Assembly (NCBI GenBank): GCA_002774315.1
Contig: PEYP01000162.1
Location: 1-9,004 of the forward strand
DNA: 9,004 nucleotides
Source of the DNA: Candidatus Stahliibacteriota bacterium CG08_land_8_20_14_0_20_40_26
Lineage (GTDB): Bacteria; Hydrothermota; UBA3073
Direction of reading: 5' to 3'
A program made the translations under genes and the position numbers. The notes under the pieces were generated by a model, which did not search any database, was not told the DNA's origin, and was given only the letters and a program-made list of their open reading frames with translations. Within the stretch, counting starts at the first letter, position 1. The number at the start of each line of letters is the position of its first letter. Shown piece by piece: positions 1 to 5,404 of this stretch.

Positions 1-77
1 AAAGTTGTGCTACCGAATTCAAAAGTGATTTTAAGCTATTTCAGTGTTTATGCCCAATTAGTGCGGAACTTGGGGTT
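1..77. other. Unrelated sequence abutting the broken icd gene (possible mobile-element end)
   Basis: Reading on the minus strand, isocitrate dehydrogenase homology stops at about position 75-78 and is followed by AACCCCAAGTTCCGCAC and then by stop codons (TAA at 48-50, TAG soon after). None of the three minus-strand frames here resembles the expected continuation of the enzyme. The abrupt loss of homology fits the terminus of an insertion sequence or another rearrangement joint, but no transposase or matching inverted repeat is inside the window, so the identity is inferred only. A mis-assembled contig end is the main alternative. Confidence 0.35.
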
Positions 78-812
78 AATCGCTTTACGAACTAATCTTT
101 TTGTGCCAGTTACAGAAATGGGTTTAATACCAACCCCACTATCTGCACGGACAGTTTTATTGAACTCCTCCTCTAAAAACCTGATTATCTTTTTTGCATC
201 CTCAGAACCCTTTTGAAATTCAATTCCGGCATAGACATCTTCCGTATTTTCTCTGAAGACAATGACATTTAATTTTTCTGGATGTTTTACGGGAGAGGGA
301 ACACCTTTATACCATCTCACTGGACGCACACAAGCATATAGGTCTAATTTTTGCCGCAATCCCACATTAAGAGAGCGAAATCTTGGGACAACATATTCCG
401 AGCCACACTTGATACATTTTCCTGGTCGTTTACCTTCAATTCCATTCTGCTCTTTGGCACAAACCAAACACACATAATCAAATCCACCAACAGGAGTTGT
501 AAGAGGACCTTTAATAGCCACCTTATACTCTCTGATGGCTTGAAGGGTATCCTCCGGCAAGACCTCATCGTTCCCATACTTTTTTAATGCAGATAATCCA
601 GCGTAAATCTGAAACCATGCAATACCTTTCTTATCTGAATATGACTTTTCTACTGCCGAATCAATAACTTTTTTAGTCACTCGCCAGATGTCTGGACCAA
701 TTCCATCACCTTCTATAAAAGGGATTATTGGATTGTCTGGAACAATTATTTTGCCCTCTTTAACTTCTACTTTTTCTCCATACTTTGGCATTTCTAATTT
801 TTGATATTCCAT
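48..812 (-). CDS. icd: NADP-dependent isocitrate dehydrogenase, truncated, with a four-Cys insertion
   Basis: This is the N-terminal part of isocitrate dehydrogenase, which converts isocitrate to 2-oxoglutarate in the cytoplasmic TCA cycle. Visible family motifs are IPFIEGDGIGPD (residues 30-41), KGPLTTPVGG (101-110) and RSLNVGLRQ (146-154). S147, N149, R153, R163, R187 and Y194 correspond to E. coli S113, N115, R119, R129, R153 and Y160, the isocitrate-binding set. After KRLVRKAI (238-245) homology ends and nine foreign residues lead to a stop, giving 254 residues against roughly 400-430 expected. The partner lysine (K230 in E. coli) and the metal-binding aspartates are lost, so the product should be inactive unless the junction is an assembly error. 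Residues 111-145 are an extra segment with C115, C118, C133 and C136 (CxxC-x14-CxxC), like a zinc ribbon or rubredoxin-type knuckle; ordinary enzymes run straight from PVGGG to IRSLNV. ATG 812 follows GGGGAGG by 4 bases. Confidence 0.9.
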   Translation of the reverse strand: MEYQKLEMPKYGEKVEVKEGKIIVPDNPIIPFIEGDGIGPDIWRVTKKVIDSAVEKSYSDKKGIAWFQIYAGLSALKKYGNDEVLPEDTLQAIREYKVAIKGPLTTPVGGFDYVCLVCAKEQNGIEGKRPGKCIKCGSEYVVPRFRSLNVGLRQKLDLYACVRPVRWYKGVPSPVKHPEKLNVIVFRENTEDVYAGIEFQKGSEDAKKIIRFLEEEFNKTVRADSGVGIKPISVTGTKRLVRKAINPKFRTNWA

Positions 813-816
813 TTTT

Positions 817-823
817 CCTCCCC
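817..823 (-). promoter_or_regulatory. Ribosome binding site of icd
   Basis: On the minus strand GGGGAGG lies 4 bases before the ATG at 812-810. It is a strong Shine-Dalgarno match and supports that start over the later in-frame Met at residue 8. The spacing is slightly short. Confidence 0.7.
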
Positions 824-854
824 TTTATTATTGCAGTATTGTCAAAAATTTAAC

Positions 855-967
855 CACAGAGAGCAATAAATTAGTGAATTAGGTTAATTCAGTTAATTTA
901 GTTAATTTGAATAGTCTACGCCTTAATCACTCAATTAACTTAATCTCTTAATCACTTCCCCTCTGTG
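855..967. repeat. Foldback element 1 (CACAGAG ... CTCTGTG) with 9-bp tandem units in both arms
   Basis: CACAGAG at 855-861 is the reverse complement of CTCTGTG at 961-967. Between them, 874-909 holds four 9-bp units (GTGAATTAG, GTTAATTCA, GTTAATTTA, GTTAATTTG). The arm at 922-957, read on the other strand, has four similar 9-bp units (AAGTGATTA, AGAGATTAA, GTTAATTGA, GTGATTAAG). The two arms can form a long imperfect AT-rich hairpin. The 12-mer CTCTGTGACCTC at 961-972 recurs at 1183-1194, so this is repeat-derived DNA. It has no coding potential. Confidence 0.6.
874..909 (+). repeat. Tandem repeat, 9 bp x 4 (GTTAATTNN)
   Basis: The units GTGAATTAG, GTTAATTCA, GTTAATTTA and GTTAATTTG lie head to tail. 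The last three share GTTAATT. An inverted counterpart with the same 9-bp period occupies 922-957. This may be slippage within a foldback element or spaced AT-rich protein-binding sites on the same helical face family. Confidence 0.6.
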
Positions 968-1035
968 ACCTCTCTATGAAACTAATTTCTTTATTCCATC
1001 TTTTAACCTTTGTATATGATGTTTATAAGTTAAAC

Positions 1036-1135
1036 CAGGGATTTAAAGAGACCTGTGGTGAACGAAGTGAATCCATTGGAAGAGATTCGTTTTTATAAAA
1101 ATATCTAATTCTCTTAAGTTCTCTTTCAATCCCTG
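1036..1135. repeat. Foldback element 2 (CAGGGATT termini)
   Basis: CAGGGATTTAAAGAGA at 1036-1051 pairs with TCTCTTTCAATCCCTG at 1120-1135, 15 of 16 positions, enclosing about 68 bases. The terminal octamer CAGGGATT/AATCCCTG is shared with the element at 1310-1405. The size and terminal inverted repeats resemble a non-autonomous MITE-like element, but I see no clear target-site duplication. Confidence 0.6.
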
Positions 1136-1194
1136 TAAAATTACATAATTCATTGTTTGGAGAGCACAGGGAATTAAATTTACTCTGTGACCTC

Positions 1195-1214
1195 CCTGCC
1201 TGACGGTAGGCAGG
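1195..1214. repeat. GC-rich REP-like palindrome, copy 1
   Basis: CCTGCCT (1195-1201) and AGGCAGG (1208-1214) form a 7-bp GC-rich stem with a 6-base loop in otherwise AT-rich DNA. Relatives lie at 1373-1394 and 8566-8607. There is no T-run on either side, so it is unlikely to be an intrinsic terminator. Confidence 0.7.
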
Positions 1215-1309
1215 TGTGGTTTGTCATATTCTTTCATATTCTATTTGACACTACCATTATTGCTTCCTTTGGTTTTTATTATCGTAATTAGGGCTTCTCA
1301 AAAGTCATT

Positions 1310-1405
1310 TTAACAGGGATTCTATGAGAATTTAAGAGATAATCTTATTTTTAGTCTCGTGCAAGTCTCGTCCCTGCCTACCGGCAGGTAGGCAATCCCT
1401 GTTAA
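1310..1405. repeat. Foldback element 3 (TTAACAGGGATT ... AATCCCTGTTAA) with an internal GC-rich palindrome
   Basis: TTAACAGGGATT at 1310-1321 is a perfect 12-base inverted match to AATCCCTGTTAA at 1394-1405. Inside are the direct repeats AGTCTCGT at 1353-1360 and 1364-1371, then a second GC-rich palindrome at 1373-1394. That palindrome can fold two ways: CCTGCC (1373-1378) with GGCAGG (1383-1388), or TGCCTACC (1375-1382) with GGTAGGCA (1387-1394). No reading frame is supported. Confidence 0.65.
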
Positions 1406-1459
1406 TAAATAAACACAAAGAGAGGCACAGATTTTTAATCTGTAAGGTTATTGCTCATT

Positions 1460-1580
1460 TTTCCTAAACCACCTAAAAATGCCCTTAAAATACGCCATAA
1501 AAAGCCCAAAATACGGGGTTTTTGGCAAAAGACAACAGCGTAAGACATTACAAAATAAAGACTTACATTGGTTTAGGAAA
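1460..1580. repeat. Foldback element 4, nested inverted repeats
   Basis: TTTCCTAAACCA at 1460-1471 is a perfect 12-base inverted match to TGGTTTAGGAAA at 1569-1580. Nested within it are TACGC (1491-1495) with GCGTA (1538-1542), and the AAAAAGCCC/GGGGTTTTT hairpin at 1499-1523. A further pair, GACTTACA (1560-1567) and TGTAAGTC (1598-1605), straddles the right arm. The concentric pairing could give a structured RNA or a MITE-like DNA foldback; the sequence alone does not decide. Confidence 0.55.
1499..1523 (-). terminator. Possible bidirectional intrinsic terminator
   Basis: A5 (1499-1503) pairs with T5 (1519-1523) and CCC (1505-1507) with GGG (1515-1517), around a single G-G mismatch and a 7-base loop. 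Either strand reads as a short GC stem followed by a T-run. The stem is weak (3 GC pairs). On the minus strand it lies about 200 bases downstream of the promoter at 1704-1732. Confidence 0.3.
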
Positions 1581-1680
1581 TCGTCATTTTTGGCTTTTGT
1601 AAGTCATTGATATATAAGGGAGTTTTGGGAAACCCTGTCTAAATAAAAAAGCTTTAGGGCATTTAGTTCTTTCCCCATAG

Positions 1681-1700
1681 ATTATACCTACGTGTATAAT
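1681..1700. promoter_or_regulatory. Palindrome over the start region of the minus-strand promoter
   Basis: ATTATAC (1681-1687) and GTATAAT (1694-1700) form a perfect 7-base inverted repeat with a 6-base centre. It lies immediately downstream of the -10 box at 1704-1709, across the expected transcription start near 1697. That placement suits a repressor operator, but the binding protein is unknown and AT-rich DNA gives such palindromes by chance. Confidence 0.35.
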
Positions 1701-1703
1701 TTT

Positions 1704-1732
1704 ATTTTAACACAAAAAATTTAGTTTGTCAA
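1704..1732 (-). promoter_or_regulatory. Sigma-70-type promoter, minus strand
   Basis: On the minus strand TTGACA (1732-1727) is followed after exactly 17 bases by TAAAAT (1709-1704), a perfect -35 and a 5/6 -10. Transcription would start near 1697 and run toward icd, whose start is about 885 bases away across the repeat elements. It could drive icd with a very long leader, or a short RNA ending at the hairpin at 1499-1523. Confidence 0.5.
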
Positions 1733-1985
1733 GAAAAGTTTTACTTAAAGTGTAAAAAATTCTATTACTGGTTATGGGCGTCGGCGATATTTGAGAAAAA
1801 ATAACCCTGAAATGACCCTTTTTGACTCCAAATTCCGGAGGATCCAAAAATCGTTTTATTTTCTGTCGATAGTAGTAGGAGGAGGCCTGGGCAAATTTTG
1901 AGGGCACCAAATATTCTAAGGAATGGCCAGGTAACTGATCTGTATCTCGATCAATTTTTGTAATCCAATTTTTTTTATTTTTTAC
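1733..1985. other. Spacer with no supported gene
   Basis: This lies between the divergent promoters at 1704-1732 and 1986-2014. A minus-strand frame stays open for 97 codons (2000-1707), but it has no Shine-Dalgarno sequence, overlaps both promoters and matches no family I recognise. A somewhat more GC-rich patch lies around 1775-1920. I see no RNA gene. It may be another dispersed repeat. Confidence 0.4.
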
Positions 1986-2014
1986 TTGACTTTTCTCCAT
2001 TTTTGGAGTATATT
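1986..2014 (+). promoter_or_regulatory. Sigma-70-type promoter of the kinase-protease-regulator operon
   Basis: TTGACT (1986-1991) and TATATT (2009-2014) are each 5/6 matches to consensus and are separated by exactly 17 bases. The start would be near 2021, giving a leader of about 155 bases before the ATG at 2177. A 5-bp inverted repeat, CTCCA (1995-1999) and TGGAG (2004-2008), sits entirely within the spacer and is a candidate operator. The leader holds a 12-bp direct repeat, AAAGGCTCTATT, at 2024-2035 and 2051-2062. Confidence 0.55.
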
Positions 2015-2149
2015 ATATATGTGAAAGGCTCTATTGGAGACGCAAGAGGTAAAGGCTCTATTTGATGAATGAGGACTTAAAAGAATCTTTAGATACAAAA
2101 CAAATCTAAGAGAGCAAAGATAAAATTGAAAAACTTCTTAAAGAATTTC

Positions 2150-2178
2150 TTGACATTTAATAAAGAGAGTATTATTAT
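2150..2178 (+). promoter_or_regulatory. Possible second promoter overlapping the kinase start
   Basis: A perfect TTGACA (2150-2155) is followed after 17 bases by TATTAT (2173-2178, 5/6). Transcripts from here would begin around 2185 and would lack the ATG at 2177, so if this promoter is used, translation must start at a later in-frame ATG such as 2186 or 2210. It may instead be a chance match in AT-rich sequence. Confidence 0.3.
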
Positions 2179-3304
2179 GAAAGAGATGGGAAAAGTTTCC
2201 AAAAAGTTAATGGGCGAGCTTGGGCCTTCTATGATGAGACCCTTTTTGGAAGGAATACTGCTCCACATGGAAGGCGGTGTCTTTACTATCGATAAAGAAA
2301 AGAGAATAACCTCCTTTAGTAAGTCTGCAATGTGGATGACGGGATTCTGTTTGGATGATGTGAGAGGGAAAAAATGCAAAGATATATTCAGAAGCAATCT
2401 GTGTGAGATTTCTTGTCCTTTTGAAAGTATCACTAAAAAGGGCAGTTCAACATACAGGAGCGATAAAGAGATTTTCGGTAAAGACGGTAAGGCAATTCCT
2501 GTAAATATCGCTGCATTTCCTTTAAAAGATACCAATGGAGAAATAGTTGGTATGGTAGAAATATTTCGTGACATAAGAGAGCTAAAGTGTCTAAGGGACC
2601 AGCTTATGCAATCTGATAGGTTCGCAATCTTAGGGCAAATTGCTGCTGGTGTGGCTCATGAAATAAACAATCCGTTGAATGGAATTCTGACTTATATCAA
2701 ATTGCTTTCAAGAGAATTGGAAAAAGAAACTCCTTCGGCACAAAAGTCAAATAGATACCTCTCAATCATAGAAAGGGAAACGATAAATATGGGACGAATT
2801 GTCAAAAATCTTCTGGACTTCTCCCGACAGACAGAGCCCGAAGTCCTGTCCCTTAATATCAACGAAGTAATAGAGCAAAGCTTATTACTTTTAAGAGACC
2901 AGTTAAAGATTGGAAATATAGAAGTAAAGAAAGAGAGCAAGCTGCGCATCCCTGAAATTATGGGCGATTTTGGTCAGTTGCAGCAAGTTTTTGTGAATAT
3001 TATATTAAATTCAATACAGGCTATGCCCAGGGGAGGGAAAATAAAAATAAAAACCGCAACAGAAGGGGGACAAAGGTGCTTTGTCAGGGCGAGTGTCTCA
3101 GATACGGGATGCGGTATTCCAAAAGAAAACTTTCCCAAACTATTTGAGCCCCTTTTCACAACTAAGGGTAGTAAAGAAGGTTTAGGACTTGGACTCGGAC
3201 TTCCTATTGTCCAGAGGATTGTAAAAGACCACCACGGAAGCATAGATGTGAAGAGCACAGTTGGAAAAGGAACCACAGTTAGTATTAAATTTCCTGCTAA
3301 ATGA
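2177..3304 (+). CDS. PAS-domain sensor histidine kinase (NtrB-like)
   Basis: This is a sensor kinase expected to autophosphorylate and pass phosphate to the response regulator two genes downstream. It has 375 residues from ATG 2177, and no transmembrane segment is visible, so it is probably cytosolic. A PAS domain spans about residues 24-135 and contains C67, C76 and C80 (the last in CxxxCP), a cluster that could hold metal or sense redox state. The dimerisation and phosphoacceptor domain has H161 in GVAHEINNPL. The ATPase domain shows the N box (N278 in NIILNSIQAM), G1 (DTGCGIP, 309-315), F box (LFEPLFTTK) and G2 (GLGLGLGLP, 335-343). The ATG at 2177 has a modest GAGAG upstream; a TTG at 2126 would add 17 residues but has no better site. 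The last codons lead straight into the protease gene 4 bases later. Its signal is not evident. Confidence 0.92.
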   Translation: MKEMGKVSKKLMGELGPSMMRPFLEGILLHMEGGVFTIDKEKRITSFSKSAMWMTGFCLDDVRGKKCKDIFRSNLCEISCPFESITKKGSSTYRSDKEIFGKDGKAIPVNIAAFPLKDTNGEIVGMVEIFRDIRELKCLRDQLMQSDRFAILGQIAAGVAHEINNPLNGILTYIKLLSRELEKETPSAQKSNRYLSIIERETINMGRIVKNLLDFSRQTEPEVLSLNINEVIEQSLLLLRDQLKIGNIEVKKESKLRIPEIMGDFGQLQQVFVNIILNSIQAMPRGGKIKIKTATEGGQRCFVRASVSDTGCGIPKENFPKLFEPLFTTKGSKEGLGLGLGLPIVQRIVKDHHGSIDVKSTVGKGTTVSIKFPAK

Positions 3305-3308
3305 TCTC

Positions 3309-3839
3309 GTGGACTGTATTTATTTATTGCCAATTGGTAATATTGCTAAAGAAATGCTTTGCTTTCTACCGAAAAAAATAGAAATGCGATTTGACTATTC
3401 ATCTGAAATATTAGAAAAAATAGGCATACCCGAGCGAGCATTTGACTTAAAACGAAACCAGTACTCTTCTACCCAGATTTTGAGGAATATATTGGAATTT
3501 ACTCCAGAGAATGCTTTAAAAATAATAGGGCTAATATCGGTTGATTTGTATATTCCTGTTTTAACTTTTGTTTTCGGGCAGGCTCAGCTTAATGGTAAAG
3601 CAGCCGTCGTCTCTATACACCGTTTGCGACAAGAATATTATGGACTGCCTCCAAACAACAGAATATTACTTAAAAGATTGGGCAAGGAGGTTATCCACGA
3701 GCTGGGTCATACATTTGGGATGGTGCATTGCTGGGATACCCGATGTGTTATGCACTTCTCCAATTCCATAAGGGAGATAGACGTTAAAGAAGATAAGTTT
3801 TGTGAAAGTTGCTCAAAAATATTATTAAGTAAGCTATGA
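3309..3839 (+). CDS. amzA: Archaemetzincin-type zinc metalloprotease (M54)
   Basis: This is a predicted cytosolic zinc peptidase of the archaemetzincin family, 176 residues, close to the usual size of single-domain prokaryotic members. The signature is complete: HELGHTFGMVH at 130-140 (H130, H134 and H140 bind catalytic zinc; E131 is the general base), then C141, C146, M148 and the pair C165/C168. This fits the family pattern HExxHxxGxxHCx4CxM followed by CxxC, whose four cysteines bind a second, structural zinc. The start is taken as GTG 3309, because the N-terminus then reads MDCIYLLPIG, which matches the family start; the longer frame from TTG 3261 lies inside the kinase gene. There is no Shine-Dalgarno sequence, so translation probably depends on ribosomes ending at the kinase stop 4 bases upstream. 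The stop overlaps the regulator start as ATGA. The substrate is unknown. Confidence 0.9.
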   Translation: MDCIYLLPIGNIAKEMLCFLPKKIEMRFDYSSEILEKIGIPERAFDLKRNQYSSTQILRNILEFTPENALKIIGLISVDLYIPVLTFVFGQAQLNGKAAVVSIHRLRQEYYGLPPNNRILLKRLGKEVIHELGHTFGMVHCWDTRCVMHFSNSIREIDVKEDKFCESCSKILLSKL

Positions 3840-5203
3840 AAGAAAAGCCCCGAATTTTGGTAGTAGACGATGAGTTGATTATTAGGCAATCGTTATCCGA
3901 TTGGTTAGCAGAGAGTGGCTACGAAGTAGAAGCAGTGGAAGATGGATTTAAAGCAATCGGTGAAGTTAAGAAGAAAAAATGGGACCTACTTCTTGTGGAT
4001 TTAAAAATGCAAGGAATGGACGGAATAGATGTAATGCGAGAAGCAAAACGGATATCTAAGGAGTTACCTGTAGTTATAATAACAGGCTACCCAACTGTTG
4101 ACAGTGCTGTTCAGGCGATGAAAGAGGGGGCTTATGACTACATTGTTAAGCCTTTTAATCCCGAAGAGATAGACCTTGTCATAAGAAATATAATAGCCCA
4201 TCAAAATCTTGTTAAAGAAAACATATACTTGCGTCAGGAGTTAAAGCGTAGGTACCAATTCAAAGACATTATTGGCAAGAGCCGCAAGATGCAGGAAGTC
4301 CTTGTGCTTGTAAAGACGGTAGCAAAAAGCAACTCCACAGTCCTAATCCAGGGAGAGAGTGGCACTGGTAAAGAACTCATTGCCCGTGCGATCCACTCAA
4401 CCAGCCCAAGAAGCAAATGTCCCTTTGTCGCTGTAAGCTGTGCTGCTTTGCCAGAAACTTTGTTAGAATCTGAACTTTTCGGACACGAAAAGGGTGCCTT
4501 TACAAACGCAATATCCTTGAGAAAAGGTAAGTTTGAACTTGCTGATAAAGGTACGTTATTTTTGGACGAAGTAGGCGATATGAGCCAGAATACACAGGCA
4601 GACTTACTCCGGGTCCTGGAAGAAAGAGAATTCAGGAGGATAGGAGGTTCTGAACTCATCAAAGTAGATGTCCGAGTCATCTCAGCCACAAATAAGGAAC
4701 TGGAAAAGTTAGTGAAAGAAGAGAAATTTAGAGAGGATTTATACTATCGACTAAATGTTGTGTGTATACAAGTACCACCGCTGAGAGAAAGGAGGGAAGA
4801 TATTCCTCTGCTTGTAGAACACTTTTTAACAAAATACTCCATTGAAAACAAAAAAGGTATAGAATTCATCGATGAAGATGCTCTTCGTTTGTTAATGAGA
4901 TATAATTGGCCAGGCAATGTAAGAGAACTTGAGAATGTAATAGAAAGAGCCGTCGTAGTGGCTAAAAAAGATTTTATTGGACCCGATGAGTTACCTCCTT
5001 CTGTAAAGGGAAAACCAAAAGAAGTCCTAAAATCTTCAGTGGCAGATCATAATCTGTCACTTCAAGAAATTGAAAAAAGACACATATCACAAGTCTTGGA
5101 AGCAACCAACTGGAATATCAAAGAAGCTGCCAATATATTAAAAATAGATAGAACCACTCTTTACAATAAAATAAAAAAATATAAACTCACCAAGCCCGCC
5201 TAA
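3836..5203 (+). CDS. Sigma-54-dependent response regulator (NtrC/AtoC type)
   Basis: This is a transcriptional activator of sigma-54 RNA polymerase, probably phosphorylated by the kinase encoded upstream. It has 455 residues. The receiver domain (about 4-120) has the acidic pocket D11/D12, phosphoacceptor D55, T83 and K105. The AAA+ domain (about 144-375) has Walker A GESGTGKE (173-180), Walker B TLFLDEVGD (240-248) and the arginine-rich RLNV/PPLRERREDIP region. The C-terminal Fis-type helix-turn-helix is at about 410-450 (NIKEAANILKIDRTTLYNKI). The sigma-54-contacting loop reads GAFTNA (220-225) instead of the usual GAFTGA. The ATG overlaps the protease stop (ATGA), so translation is coupled. 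A sigma-54 promoter about 200 bases downstream is the obvious target, suggesting local control of the cysteine-rich gene. Confidence 0.94.
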   Translation: MKEKPRILVVDDELIIRQSLSDWLAESGYEVEAVEDGFKAIGEVKKKKWDLLLVDLKMQGMDGIDVMREAKRISKELPVVIITGYPTVDSAVQAMKEGAYDYIVKPFNPEEIDLVIRNIIAHQNLVKENIYLRQELKRRYQFKDIIGKSRKMQEVLVLVKTVAKSNSTVLIQGESGTGKELIARAIHSTSPRSKCPFVAVSCAALPETLLESELFGHEKGAFTNAISLRKGKFELADKGTLFLDEVGDMSQNTQADLLRVLEEREFRRIGGSELIKVDVRVISATNKELEKLVKEEKFREDLYYRLNVVCIQVPPLRERREDIPLLVEHFLTKYSIENKKGIEFIDEDALRLLMRYNWPGNVRELENVIERAVVVAKKDFIGPDELPPSVKGKPKEVLKSSVADHNLSLQEIEKRHISQVLEATNWNIKEAANILKIDRTTLYNKIKKYKLTKPA

Positions 5204-5214
5204 AATATCTTTCC

Positions 5215-5231
5215 TGTTGAATATCTCAACA
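5215..5231. promoter_or_regulatory. Candidate upstream activator site for the response regulator
   Basis: TGTTGA (5215-5220) and TCAACA (5226-5231) form a perfect 6-bp inverted repeat with a 5-base centre. It lies 12 bases after the regulator stop and is centred about 209 bases upstream of the predicted sigma-54 start. Size, symmetry and distance suit a dimeric NtrC-type activator. No T-run follows, so it is not a terminator. Confidence 0.5.
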
Positions 5232-5298
5232 TCAAGTCTTCAAAATTCCACATAATATCGCCTTAATTTACAAGCATTTAGAACTGTTGGCTATATTG

Positions 5299-5315
5299 TG
5301 TTGAAATATACCGCA
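5299..5315. promoter_or_regulatory. Second, degenerate activator half-site
   Basis: TGTTGA recurs at 5299-5304 followed by an AT-rich centre, but the right half (ACCGCA) matches TCAACA at only 3 of 6 positions. It is centred about 125 bases upstream of the predicted start. An isolated TGTTG also occurs at 5285-5289 and TCAAC at 5331-5335. Confidence 0.3.
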
Positions 5316-5375
5316 TAACTCTTTAAACAATCAACCTCACAATAGATTCTCCTTTCGTGTCTAAGCCTTTATAAA

Positions 5376-5387
5376 GCAAGAACTTGC
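5376..5387. promoter_or_regulatory. Inverted repeat near the sigma-54 promoter
   Basis: GCAAG (5376-5380) and CTTGC (5383-5387) form a perfect 5-bp palindrome with a 2-base centre, 17 bases upstream of the -24 element. It could be a regulatory site independent of the TGTTGA palindromes. Confidence 0.3.
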
Positions 5388-5404
5388 AGTTATTATGTTT
5401 TCTT

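Noticed and set aside
1043..1237. 64-codon minus-strand open frame
   Set aside because: It runs through foldback element 2 and a GC-rich palindrome, so the protein would be translated repeat sequence. No family resemblance.
855..1580. CRISPR array
   Set aside because: The repeats are inverted pairs of differing sequence and spacing, not regular direct repeats with unique spacers, and no cas gene is present.
1707..2000. 97-codon minus-strand open frame between the divergent promoters
   Set aside because: It has no Shine-Dalgarno sequence before its ATG, no recognisable motif, and it overlaps a promoter at each end. More likely non-coding or repeat-derived.
2126..2176. TTG start adding 17 residues to the kinase
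   Set aside because: There is no better ribosome binding site, and the added residues precede the PAS domain without a known motif. ATG 2177 is preferred, though not proven.
3261..3308. TTG start for the protease inside the kinase gene
   Set aside because: The extension would encode residues unlike the family N-terminus, while GTG 3309 gives MDCIYLLPIG and couples to the kinase stop.
5215..5231. Intrinsic terminator after the response regulator
   Set aside because: The stem is AT-rich and has no following T-run. It fits a protein-binding palindrome better.
5301..5329. Sigma-70 promoter TTGAAA-N17-TAAACA upstream of the cysteine-rich gene
   Set aside because: The -10 matches only 3 of 6 positions, and a near-perfect sigma-54 promoter lies closer to the gene.
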